Source: Thermanaeromonas sp. C210 (GTDB taxonomy: Bacteria > Bacillota > DSM-521 > Neomoorellales > Neomoorellaceae). Taken from it: 64,000 nucleotides of DNA. Position 1 is the first letter of the stretch. Each line of letters begins with the position of its first letter. A program made the translations under genes and the position numbers. Below, piece after piece: positions 34,782 to 42,644 of the stretch. The notes beneath the pieces were generated by a model. It ran no database searches. It worked only from the letters and a program-made list of their open reading frames with translations, and was not told where the DNA came from. The DNA is taken from contig NZ_BLWF01000001.1 of the NCBI RefSeq assembly GCF_013167955.1, forward strand, positions 620,001 to 684,000. Reading direction: 5' to 3'.

Positions 34782-37700
34782 TTTTCATATCCACTCCCAT
34801 TATTCCCGCGCTACCAGTAAGGAGGCCAAGCCGGAAGAACTATACCGCTGGGCGGTCTATAAAGGTGTGACCGTGGTGGGGACGGGCGATTTTACCCATC
34901 CGGCCTGGCGCGAGGAACTAAAGAGCAAGCTGGAGCCCGCCGAGGAGGGTCTTTACCGGCTTAAGGAGGAGTTATGCCGGCAGCTAAGGGAAGCCGAAGG
35001 CCCGGGAGGTCCCCTGGCGGTTCTGTCCCCGCACTCCCCGGTGCGGTTTATGGTTTCCGGCGAGATCAGTACCATCTATAAAAAGGGCGGACGGGTGCGT
35101 AAAATCCACCATCTCATTCTTTTGCCCAGCCTGCAAGCGGCCGAGGAACTCAGCCACCGGCTGGAGGCTATAGGTAACCTCGCCTCCGACGGACGCCCCA
35201 TCCTGGGCCTGGACGGACGGCGGCTGCTGGAGATTACCCTGGAGGTTTGTCCCCGGGCCCTTTTGATACCTGCCCATATCTGGACTCCCCATTTTTCCCT
35301 CTTAGGGGCCAATTCGGGGTTCGACCATATAGAGGAATGTTTTGAGGACCTCACGGGCCATATTTGTGCGGTGGAAACCGGCCTTTCTTCGGACCCGCCC
35401 ATGAACTGGCGTTTGTCCATGCTGGACCGTTTCGCCCTGGTTTCCCATTCGGACGCCCATTCCCCCCGCCATTTGGCCCGGGAAGCCGACATCTTCGATA
35501 CCGAGCTTTCTTACGAGGCTATCTACCGGGCTCTCGCGGAACCCGGACACCCCGGTCTGGTGGGCACCCTGGAGTTTTTCCCGGAAGAAGGTAAGTATCA
35601 TTACGACGGGCACCGGGCCTGTAATGTCCGCTGGAGGCCCTCCCAGACCCGGGAGGCCGGAGGGGTGTGCCCCGTATGCGTCCGGAAGGTCACGGTAGGG
35701 GTTTTGCACCGGGTGGAAGAGCTGGCCGATAGGGAAGAGGGGGTTAGGCCTTCGGGGGTGAAGCATTACGAGAGCCTTGTTCCCCTGCCGGAGGCAATCG
35801 CCTCCGCTCTGGGAGTAGGCGTGGCCTCTAAACAAGTCTGGCAGCGTTATTTCTCCCTCCTCCGCCGGCTGGGCCCGGAACTGGTCGTTTTGCGGAAAGC
35901 TCCCCTGGAAGAGATAGAAAAGATCGGTGGGAGCCTGGTAGCCGAAGCCGTACGGCGGATAAGGGCAGGCGAAGTGGAGGTTTTACCCGGCTTTGACGGG
36001 GAGTACGGCAAGATAATTTTACTTACGCCGGAAGAAAGAGGGGCGTTTCCCGGCCAGGCTGCCCTCTTTGAGGACTCCTGCCAGGGGGCGGGTCCGGGAA
36101 CCGGCGGTCGTAAGAAGACCGGCCGGGGTACGATGGGTGCCCCGACCAGCCGGGCGGAAGCCGAGGAGAGACTGGCCCTGGCCTCGCGGGAACATCCTGC
36201 GGACGTGCCCTTCCCGGAGACCCTTCCGGGGTCGGCGACCGGAGGGCGAGACCTTTTGGCCTGCCTTAACCGGGAACAGCAGGCGGCAGTCACCGCCGAA
36301 GAAGGGCCGGTTATCGTAATTGCCGGCCCGGGTACGGGCAAGACCAAAACCCTGGTACACCGCATCGCTTATCTCCTGGGTCAACGGGGTGTGGCCCCGG
36401 GACAGATCACTGCCGTCACCTTTACCAATAAGGCGGCTTCCGAGATCCGCCAGCGCGTAACGGAGCTTATGGGCGATATCCCGGGAATTGAGGCTTTAAC
36501 GGTGGGGACCTTCCACAGTATTTGTATGGAAATACTTCGGAATTACCGGATAAATAATCGTAGCGGGGCCCCAGCCCTTGATCGCGAGGTAACCTTGCTG
36601 GATGAAGTGGACACTCGCACCGTTCTGGAGGAAATCCTGAAAGAGGTCCCGCGTCCCGGGCGCCGGGATGTACTGAAGATCCAGCGGATGATTTCCTTTC
36701 TCAAAAGCCGGGGCCTTAGTCCTTTATCCCATGGAGTTCCGGAAGAACTACGCGTAATTTATAAGGCCTACCAGGACAGAATGGCAGATTATGGTGTCCT
36801 GGATTACGATGATGTTCTCCTGGAGACCCTTAAGCTGACGAAAAGTTGCACCGACGTTTATGGGCAACGTTTTACCCACCTGCTGGTAGATGAATTTCAG
36901 GATGTTAATGCCGTCCAGTACGAGTTGGTCAGGCTCTGGGCCGGGAAGGGGAGGAATCTTTTTGTCATAGGCGACCCGGACCAGGCTATTTACGGCTTCA
37001 GGGGGGCAGACCACCGGTTTTTCTGGAAGCTCAAGGAGGATTTCCCCCAAGCCCAGACCATACGGCTTTCCTTGAATTACCGCTCTACTCCCGTCATCCT
37101 CCGGGCTGCTTCGGCGGTGGTGGGGCACAACACGGGAGGTCCGGTGGCCGTAAGGCAGGGCGGCCCGAAGATCCGGCACCTGGAGGTACCCGGTGAGATT
37201 TCCGAAGGAATAGCTATTGTAAGGGAAATTGGCCGGCTGGTGGGCGGTACCACCATGTTGCAGGCCCATGGCCAGTATGCGGGGCCTCCCGGGGAAGATG
37301 GCCTGGAAGCCCCGGGAAACCTGGGCTTTGGAGATATAGCAGTGCTCTTCCGCACGAGCCTGCAAGGTGAGGTCCTGGAGGAGTGCTTTTTAAAGGAAGG
37401 GATACCTTACCGGGTGGTGGGTCGGGAAAGCTTTCTGGAAGACCGCACCGTGCGGAAGGTACTGTCCTTCTTCTGGTGCGTGGTCAATCCCGAAGACGAT
37501 TTTCACCTCTATCGCCTGTTGAGCACCGAACCCTGGAAGGTGAGTCAGGGGGAGCTAAGGGGAATCCGGGAGGCCGGAGCCCGGACGGGGAAGCCGGCCT
37601 GGAAAATCATAGAGGAGAATCTGACGGGGCCCAATCCCAAACTGCTAGCCCTTAAAAAGAATATAGAGGTCTACCGCTCCTTGGCGGCTATAGAACCTCC

Positions 37701-38226
37701 AGCAGCTTTGATGTCCCGGTGGATAGAGGAATATGAAGTTGAAGCAAAGGAGCCCCTTAAGCGGCTGCTGCGGGTGGCTTCCGGGTTCCGCGATCTTTTT
37801 TCCTTTCTGCGGGCGATTGGAGCCGTCCGGGAAGCCGATTTAGAACGCCGGGGGGAAAACGCCTCATCGTCGGAGGCGGTTACCCTGATGACCCTCCATG
37901 CCGCCAAGGGGTTGGAGTTCCCTGTAGTATTTATTGCCGGGGTAGAAGATGGGCTCATCCCACTCCGGGGCAGAGAAGATCTCCCGAAAGAAGCCCTGGA
38001 GGAGGAACGTCGTCTCTTTTATGTAGGGCTGACCCGGGCGCGGGAGGTGCTTGTCCTGGTATCCGCCTTGAGAAGGACCCTTTTCGGGTCTAAAACTTTT
38101 ACCGAACCTTCTCCCTTCTTGCTGGATATACCGCCCGATTGCCTGGAGAGAAAGAAGTGGGCGGAACGAGTGCCTACTAGAAGCCGGACCCGGGGAGGCG
38201 CCTGTCAGCAACTAACCCTGTTTTGA
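34765..38226 (+). CDS. Fusion of EndoQ-like PHP endonuclease and UvrD/PcrA helicase
   Basis: A 1153-residue protein with two parts. Residues 1 to about 430 match the endonuclease Q/TIGR00375 group. They have a PHP metal site (FHIHSHYSRATSK, GTGDFTHP, LIPAHIWTPHFS, SHSDAHSP), a zinc-like region (HRACNV, CPVCVRK, about 290-312) and a helix-hairpin-helix-like stretch (EKIGGSLVAEAVRRIRAGEV). Residues about 500-1150 are a superfamily 1 helicase: Walker A GPGTGKTKT (about 521), LLVDEFQDVNAVQ, GDPDQAIYGFRG, LNYRSTPVI, TLHAAKGLEFPVVF and RRLFYVGLTRAR. EndoQ nicks DNA 5' of deaminated bases such as uracil, hypoxanthine and xanthine; the fused helicase could then displace the strand. GTG 34765 follows GGAGAGGG. 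Confidence 0.85.
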   Translation: MQFVADFHIHSHYSRATSKEAKPEELYRWAVYKGVTVVGTGDFTHPAWREELKSKLEPAEEGLYRLKEELCRQLREAEGPGGPLAVLSPHSPVRFMVSGEISTIYKKGGRVRKIHHLILLPSLQAAEELSHRLEAIGNLASDGRPILGLDGRRLLEITLEVCPRALLIPAHIWTPHFSLLGANSGFDHIEECFEDLTGHICAVETGLSSDPPMNWRLSMLDRFALVSHSDAHSPRHLAREADIFDTELSYEAIYRALAEPGHPGLVGTLEFFPEEGKYHYDGHRACNVRWRPSQTREAGGVCPVCVRKVTVGVLHRVEELADREEGVRPSGVKHYESLVPLPEAIASALGVGVASKQVWQRYFSLLRRLGPELVVLRKAPLEEIEKIGGSLVAEAVRRIRAGEVEVLPGFDGEYGKIILLTPEERGAFPGQAALFEDSCQGAGPGTGGRKKTGRGTMGAPTSRAEAEERLALASREHPADVPFPETLPGSATGGRDLLACLNREQQAAVTAEEGPVIVIAGPGTGKTKTLVHRIAYLLGQRGVAPGQITAVTFTNKAASEIRQRVTELMGDIPGIEALTVGTFHSICMEILRNYRINNRSGAPALDREVTLLDEVDTRTVLEEILKEVPRPGRRDVLKIQRMISFLKSRGLSPLSHGVPEELRVIYKAYQDRMADYGVLDYDDVLLETLKLTKSCTDVYGQRFTHLLVDEFQDVNAVQYELVRLWAGKGRNLFVIGDPDQAIYGFRGADHRFFWKLKEDFPQAQTIRLSLNYRSTPVILRAASAVVGHNTGGPVAVRQGGPKIRHLEVPGEISEGIAIVREIGRLVGGTTMLQAHGQYAGPPGEDGLEAPGNLGFGDIAVLFRTSLQGEVLEECFLKEGIPYRVVGRESFLEDRTVRKVLSFFWCVVNPEDDFHLYRLLSTEPWKVSQGELRGIREAGARTGKPAWKIIEENLTGPNPKLLALKKNIEVYRSLAAIEPPAALMSRWIEEYEVEAKEPLKRLLRVASGFRDLFSFLRAIGAVREADLERRGENASSSEAVTLMTLHAAKGLEFPVVFIAGVEDGLIPLRGREDLPKEALEEERRLFYVGLTRAREVLVLVSALRRTLFGSKTFTEPSPFLLDIPPDCLERKKWAERVPTRSRTRGGACQQLTLF

Positions 38227-38344
38227 TGAACTTCCCCGTAAGCCGGCACTTCTCCAGTTCTTGCTGGGAGGCCTGCTTACCCCGGGAGCGAGGGGCTAAA
38301 CCCGGCCACAAGGCAAGGAGGTTCGGGCTCCAAACGGGGATAAC

Positions 38345-39247
38345 TCAGCCATAGTAGAGGAGGAAAAAGCAGGAGACTACCCACAGCAGGATGGTGGCGG
38401 CCAGCGGTTTATCCTGCAGTATTAGGGTTTCGGGTTCGCCCCCGCCCTGGTGGGAGTACAGGAGATAGAGGTAGCGGCATATGCCGAAGAGGACCAGGGG
38501 TATGGTGAGCATCAGGGAATGATTTTCGGTGCCCAGGGAAGTATAAAGGGCGTATACCACCACCGTAGAAGAGGTGACGGTGGCAATTAACTGGTCCAGA
38601 AGGGGGAGAGTATAATACGCCAGGATACCCCTGTGTTCGCTGGCGCTCTCCAGGGAGGCCAGCTCGTGGCGCCTCTTGCCGAAGGCCAGGAAAAGGGCCA
38701 GGAGGGTGATGGATACCAGGAGCCAGGCCGAAACCCGGGTCTGGATAGAGGCAGCTCCGGCCAGTACCCGCAGTACGAAGCCGAAGGCTACTACAAATAC
38801 ATCGACGATAACTACGTTCTTGAAGTAGAAGGAGTAAACTATGACCAGGGCGGCATAGGCAAGGCTTATCACTCCCACCTGCCATCCCAGCCAGAAGGCC
38901 CAGGTTAAACTAACTACGAGGAGAAAGGCGGCCGCCGTTCCCGCCTGCCAGGGCGAGATAAGGCCTGCCGCCAGGGGCCGGAGACATTTGCGGGGGTGCA
39001 GGCGATCCCTTTCCCGGTCTGCTATGTCGTTGAGGAGGTACACCGCCCCGGAGAGGGAGCAGAAAATGGCAAAGGCCTGGAGGGTGCGCAGCAGCAGGGG
39101 GACTTCCAGCAGCTGCCGGGAAAACAACAGGGCGGCGAAGATGAAGGTGTTTTTGGTCCACTGTTTGGGCCGGAGGCTGAGGAATAGGTAGTACCATAAT
39201 CTTCGCTGGGATGCCGTGACTAGGCTGCCGGTTTCCACAGAACTCAT
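38345..39247 (-). CDS. UbiA-family prenyltransferase, decaprenyl-phosphate phosphoribosyltransferase-like
   Basis: A 300-residue membrane enzyme with about 8-9 helices. The first catalytic motif is NDIADRERDRLHPRK (about residues 74-88), and FYFKNVVIVDVFVVAFGFVLR is the segment typical of the DPPR synthase branch. These enzymes join phosphoribose from PRPP to a polyprenyl phosphate, a first step in making lipid-linked arabinose or ribose. Alternatives within UbiA (chlorophyll, menaquinone or haem O prenyltransferases) fit less well. ATG 39247 follows an AGGAGG-type site. The 118-base gap after the helicase gene holds nothing recognisable. Confidence 0.8.
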   Translation of the reverse strand: MSSVETGSLVTASQRRLWYYLFLSLRPKQWTKNTFIFAALLFSRQLLEVPLLLRTLQAFAIFCSLSGAVYLLNDIADRERDRLHPRKCLRPLAAGLISPWQAGTAAAFLLVVSLTWAFWLGWQVGVISLAYAALVIVYSFYFKNVVIVDVFVVAFGFVLRVLAGAASIQTRVSAWLLVSITLLALFLAFGKRRHELASLESASEHRGILAYYTLPLLDQLIATVTSSTVVVYALYTSLGTENHSLMLTIPLVLFGICRYLYLLYSHQGGGEPETLILQDKPLAATILLWVVSCFFLLYYG

Positions 39248-39401
39248 AGTTTTTAACCTCCTACCAGAAGGCTTTCCATTTTAGCGTAAACTCATTCCCA
39301 GGCAGCTATTACAGGAGGCCTGGAGAAGCATGGCGAATTTAAATGAGATTTAATAGAACCGGCAGGATTTAAGAAAAATGTAGCGAATTTATTAAAAGAC
39401 T

Positions 39402-39471
39402 ACTTCGTATAACCCTGGTAATGGGTCCGGGGGTCTCTACCAGGTGACCGTAAATCACCCGACTACGAAGT
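39402..39471 (+). ncRNA. Purine riboswitch aptamer (guanine type) 1
   Basis: The fold matches the purine riboswitch. P1 is ACTTCGTA (39402-39409) with TACGAAGT (39464-39471), followed by TAAC. P2 is CCTGG with CCGGG, then J2/3 reads TCTCTACC. P3 is CAGGTGA with TCACCCG around the classic loop CCGTAAA. The specificity base before the P1 3' strand is C (39463), which marks guanine-type ligands (guanine, hypoxanthine, perhaps xanthine) rather than adenine (U). The J2/3 base usually U48 is C, a position known to tolerate change. It lies 82 bases before the 2Fe-2S subunit gene. Confidence 0.92.
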
Positions 39472-39506
39472 TGGGTTCCTCATGGTTTTACGGCATCTGG
39501 TTTTTT
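39440..39506 (+). terminator. Riboswitch-controlled terminator 1
   Basis: Bases 39440-39454, which form the 5' strand and loop of aptamer helix P3, can instead pair with TTTACGGCATCTGG (39487-39500). That gives 14 pairs with one bulged A, followed by six T. Aptamer and terminator exclude each other, so ligand binding should allow read-through (ON switch). Confidence 0.8.
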
Positions 39507-39553
39507 AATAATCTGGCGGGCTCGGTTTAAATCCTGACAAAGGGGGGCGGGAA

Positions 39554-40030
39554 ATGCGGCGGTTTAACCTGAAGGTTAATGGTCGAGAGATACAGGTACA
39601 GGCCCCGCCGGGCATTACTCTCCTGGAATTGCTGCGGGAATATCTATCCTTGACCGGGACCAAGGAGGGATGCGGTAAGGGCGAATGCGGTGCCTGTACC
39701 GTCCTCGTGGACGGGATGGCGGTGAATGCCTGCCTGTTTCCGGCTGCCAAGGCGGAAGGCAGGGAGGTGACCACCATCGAGGGCCTGGCCCGGGGAGAGG
39801 AACTACACCCCCTGCAGGAGGCCTTTATCTCGGAGGGGGCAGTGCAGTGTGGCTTTTGCACTCCAGGCATGATTATGAGCGCTAAGGCCCTGCTGGATCG
39901 GGAGCCCCATCCCTCCCGGGAGCAGATTAAGGAAGCCCTTTCGGGTAATCTCTGCCGCTGCACGGGGTATGTGAAAATCGTCCAGGCCGTGGAGAAGGCG
40001 GCCGAAGCCCTGGCACAGGAAAAATGCTAG
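39554..40030 (+). CDS. 2Fe-2S subunit of a molybdenum hydroxylase (XdhC/CoxS type)
   Basis: A 158-residue iron-sulfur subunit with both clusters: CGKGECGACTVLVDG (about residues 42-56) in the ferredoxin-like domain, then CGFCTPGMI (about 100) and CRCTGYVKI (about 135) in the helical domain. It transfers electrons between the molybdenum site and FAD. It is the first gene after purine riboswitch 1. No separate molybdenum subunit gene is in this locus. It resembles the N-terminal domain of the XdhD-like protein at 8.4 kb, so it may serve another molybdenum subunit outside the window. Confidence 0.9.
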   Translation: MRRFNLKVNGREIQVQAPPGITLLELLREYLSLTGTKEGCGKGECGACTVLVDGMAVNACLFPAAKAEGREVTTIEGLARGEELHPLQEAFISEGAVQCGFCTPGMIMSAKALLDREPHPSREQIKEALSGNLCRCTGYVKIVQAVEKAAEALAQEKC

Positions 40031-40054
40031 GAAATAAGTCAAGGAGGTAGGCTA

Positions 40055-41380
40055 ATGCTTATAGTAGGTAACGGTCCTGTCCTGACCCTGGATCCCTCTA
40101 ATCCCTATTATCCGGAAGGTGCGGTGGCCGTCGAAGGCGACCGGATAGTGGCCCTCGGTCCTACTTCCCAGCTGAGGCAACAATACCCGGAAGCGGAATT
40201 TCTGGATGCCGGGGGCAAATTCATCATGCCCGGTATGACCAATACCCACATGCACCTTTACAGCACCTTTGCCCGGGGCATGGCTTTAAAGGATGCCCCT
40301 CCCACCAATTTCCTGGAAATCCTTGAGCGGTTGTGGTGGCGGCTGGATAAAGCCCTCACCCTGGAAGACGTTTATTACAGTGCCCTGCTGCCCTTGATCG
40401 ACTGTATCAAAAGCGGGACTACCACCATTTTGGACCACCATGCCAGCCCGCGGGCCGTAAGGGGGAGCCTGGAGGCTATTGCCCGGGCGGCGCGAGAGGC
40501 GGGTGTTCGTACCTCCCTGGCCTACGAAGTTTCCGACCGGGACGGGGCAGACATCGCCCGCCAGGGGATCGAGGAGAACGTGGAAGCCATTAAGAAATAC
40601 CGGCTCGGAGGAGGTCTGCTTTCCGCCACCTTCGGCCTCCACGCTTCTTTCACCTTGTCCGACGAGACTCTGGCCGCCTGCCGGGAAGCCGCCCGGGAAC
40701 TCAACTGCGGCTTCCATATCCACGTAGCGGAGGGCATCCAGGACGTAGAAGATTCCATGGCGCGCTCGGGCAAGCGGGTGGTGGAGCGCCTCGCCCACCA
40801 CGGCATTCTGGGTCCCAAGACCATCGCGGCCCACTGTGTCCATGTAACCGAAAGGGAAATCGCCATCCTCAAAGAAACCGGCACCTTCGTGGTCCACAAT
40901 CCGGAATCCAACATGGGCAACGCCGTGGGCTGCGCTCCGGTGGGAGAGATGCTGGCCGCGGGGGTCACGGTAGGACTGGGAACCGACGGCTACACTTGCG
41001 ACATGTTTGAATCCCTTAAGGTGGCCAACGTCCTGCGCAAGTTTACCAGCGGGGACCCCGGCGCCGGGTGGACGGAAATACCGGCCATGGCCTTCACTAA
41101 CAACAGCCGGATACTGGAGGCCTTCTTCCCCCGTCCTCTGGGACGCCTGGTTCCCGGGGCATACGCGGATATTATTCTAGTGGACTATGTACCGCCTACG
41201 CCCTTTACCGCAGATAACTGGTACGGCCATTTGCTCTTCGGCTTCCATGGAGGGCTCGTGGATACTACCATTATCGGTGGTAAGGTCCTCATGCGCGGGC
41301 GGAAGCTTCTCCACCTGGATGAGGAGGCCATCGCGGCCCGAGCCAGGGAACTTGCGGCCAAACTGTGGGAACGCTTCTAA
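40055..41380 (+). CDS. ssnA: Aminohydrolase SsnA-like
   Basis: A 441-residue amidohydrolase with TNTHMHLYSTFARGM (about residues 66-80) for the first metal ligands, FHIHVAEG (about 227), AAHCVHVTE (about 261) and GLGTDGYTCDMF (about 308). The family includes guanine deaminase and chlorohydrolase-like enzymes, and the close match to E. coli SsnA is typical of selenium/molybdenum purine loci. It probably deaminates a purine or an opened-ring product. The gene order 2Fe-2S subunit, ssnA, FAD subunit recalls E. coli ygfK-ssnA-ygfM-xdhD. AAGGAGG lies 8 bases upstream. Confidence 0.88.
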   Translation: MLIVGNGPVLTLDPSNPYYPEGAVAVEGDRIVALGPTSQLRQQYPEAEFLDAGGKFIMPGMTNTHMHLYSTFARGMALKDAPPTNFLEILERLWWRLDKALTLEDVYYSALLPLIDCIKSGTTTILDHHASPRAVRGSLEAIARAAREAGVRTSLAYEVSDRDGADIARQGIEENVEAIKKYRLGGGLLSATFGLHASFTLSDETLAACREAARELNCGFHIHVAEGIQDVEDSMARSGKRVVERLAHHGILGPKTIAAHCVHVTEREIAILKETGTFVVHNPESNMGNAVGCAPVGEMLAAGVTVGLGTDGYTCDMFESLKVANVLRKFTSGDPGAGWTEIPAMAFTNNSRILEAFFPRPLGRLVPGAYADIILVDYVPPTPFTADNWYGHLLFGFHGGLVDTTIIGGKVLMRGRKLLHLDEEAIAARARELAAKLWERF

Positions 41381-41711
41381 TGAATGGTATTCTCCTAAAT
41401 AATGTACGGCCCGGGTTCTGCGAAAGGGCTGAGCTATCCCCACTTTTTTGCGGGAGAGGCCTGCCTTGGCTTGAAAGCGAGCTAAAGCGGAGCGGCTGCC
41501 AAACTTTACGAAGTCGAAAGCGGAGGCGGACCCGAGGCCATGGACGGCCGAGGCCGGCAACTGAGACAGGAGGTCGAATTTGCCGGGAAGTCCGCCTTAA
41601 GCTCTGAGGCTGAGTGATAGTTTGGCCCGCGAGGGTTTCTGGAGCGAGCGAAAGCCAAGCAGACCTAGGCTCGAAAGTGGGATACGCTAGGCGAAAGGGG
41701 GGGATGACGGG
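41381..41711 (+). ncRNA. Putative structured RNA element between ssnA and the FAD-subunit gene
   Basis: This 330-base gap has no credible gene but strongly nested complementarity. P1 pairs 41457-41472 with 41652-41666 (14 pairs, one bulge, one mismatch). P2 is CAAACT (41500-41505) with AGTTTG (41619-41624). P3 is GGCGGAC (41525-41531) with GTCCGCC (41590-41596). P4 is CCGGCAA (41554-41560) with TTGCCGG (41580-41586). GAAA-containing loops are frequent. The P1 3' arm, AAGCCAAGCAGACC, recurs at the window's end. I do not recognise the family. A leader/riboswitch for the molybdenum-hydroxylase gene or a mobile-element RNA are both possible; the forward strand is assumed from the neighbouring genes. 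Confidence 0.5.
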
Positions 41712-42575
41712 ATGGTAACGGACTATCTTTTTCCGGCCTCACCCGGCGAATGTTTGGAGATGCTGGCCGCCCACGAAGATGCCCGGATTATCGCGGGCGG
41801 CACAGACCTCATGGTGGACGTGAAAGATAAGCGGCTGCATCCCCGGGTGCTGGTGGATATCACCCGGATCCCGGGAGTGGACCTGATTGCCGAAGAAGGG
41901 GATAACATCATTCTGGGCGGCGGGGTAACCCACGCCCGGGCGGCAAGTTCAGAGCTGGTGAGGGAGAAGCTTGCCGCCCTGGCCGAAGCAGCTGCTTCTG
42001 TAGGCTCACCCCAAATTCGCAATGTAGGTACCCTGGCCGGGAACGTGGTCAACGCCCAGCCGGCGGCCGATGGGGCAGTGGCCCTGGTGGCCTTGGGAGC
42101 CGAGGCGGAGATAATCGGCCCCGGGGGGACGAGACGTGTACCGGTAGAGGAGTTGTATGAGGGGGTGGGCCGTTCCCGAGTAGACAGCGCCAGAGAGTTG
42201 TTGTGGCGTTTCCTGGTGCCCAAATGGGGCGAGGGAGATGCCTCGGCCTTTGTCCGGCTCTCTCCCCGGCGGGCCCTGTCCCTGCCCATGCTCAATGTCG
42301 CCGTGCGGATACAGGTAAAGGATGGACGGTGGCAGAGGGCCCGGGTCTGCCTGGCGCCGGTGGCCCCCCGGCCCTTCCTGTGCCGGGAAGCGGCAGAGGC
42401 CCTGGTGGGCGAAGAAGTGAGCCGGGACAGGATGCTGGAGGCGGCGCGAATCGCCGCCGACCTTGCCCAGCCCAGGGACAGCCGGCTTAGGGGTTCCCGG
42501 GAGTATCGTAAAAAAATGGTCCGGGTCCTGGTCTTACGTGCCCTGGAAGAAGCTGTGGCCAGGTTGCATAAGTGA
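41712..42575 (+). CDS. ygfM: FAD-binding subunit of a molybdenum hydroxylase (YgfM/XdhB type)
   Basis: This 287-residue protein has the FAD domain block ARIIAGGTDLMVDVKDKR (about residues 24-41) and VGSPQIRNVGTLAGNVVNAQP (about 97-117). A CO dehydrogenase FAD C-terminal domain follows from about residue 170. It carries electrons from the iron-sulfur centres to NAD or another acceptor. E. coli YgfM is encoded between ssnA and xdhD; here xdhD lies 30 kb upstream. ATG 41712 follows a G-rich site 8 bases upstream. The terminator behind it is shared with the convergent aminotransferase. Confidence 0.88.
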   Translation: MVTDYLFPASPGECLEMLAAHEDARIIAGGTDLMVDVKDKRLHPRVLVDITRIPGVDLIAEEGDNIILGGGVTHARAASSELVREKLAALAEAAASVGSPQIRNVGTLAGNVVNAQPAADGAVALVALGAEAEIIGPGGTRRVPVEELYEGVGRSRVDSARELLWRFLVPKWGEGDASAFVRLSPRRALSLPMLNVAVRIQVKDGRWQRARVCLAPVAPRPFLCREAAEALVGEEVSRDRMLEAARIAADLAQPRDSRLRGSREYRKKMVRVLVLRALEEAVARLHK

Positions 42576-42598
42576 AGGAGCCCAGGTGGGAAAAGATA

Positions 42599-42637
42599 AA
42601 GAAGGCCCTTCTTCCCCAAGGGGAGGAGGGCCTTCTT
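42599..42637. terminator. Bidirectional terminator between FAD subunit and aminotransferase genes
   Basis: A long hairpin: AAGAAGGCCC (42599-42608) pairs with GGGCCTTCTT (42628-42637). An inner stem, 42610-42617 with 42620-42627, has one T bulge between the two. It lies between convergent genes. Confidence 0.85.
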
Positions 42638-42644
42638 AACGTTC

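Noticed and set aside
39402-39471. Adenine specificity of the purine riboswitches
   Set aside because: The specificity base is C in both copies (39463 and 45141); adenine switches have U there.
41365-41607. Possible 80-codon gene between ssnA and the FAD-subunit gene
   Set aside because: It starts inside ssnA, has no ribosome site, and its base content follows the paired arms of the putative RNA rather than codon structure.
41650-41680. Possible cobalamin riboswitch (B12 box-like GAAAGCCAAGCAGACC)
   Set aside because: The B12 box is only partly matched, and the other conserved cobalamin aptamer blocks are not found upstream.
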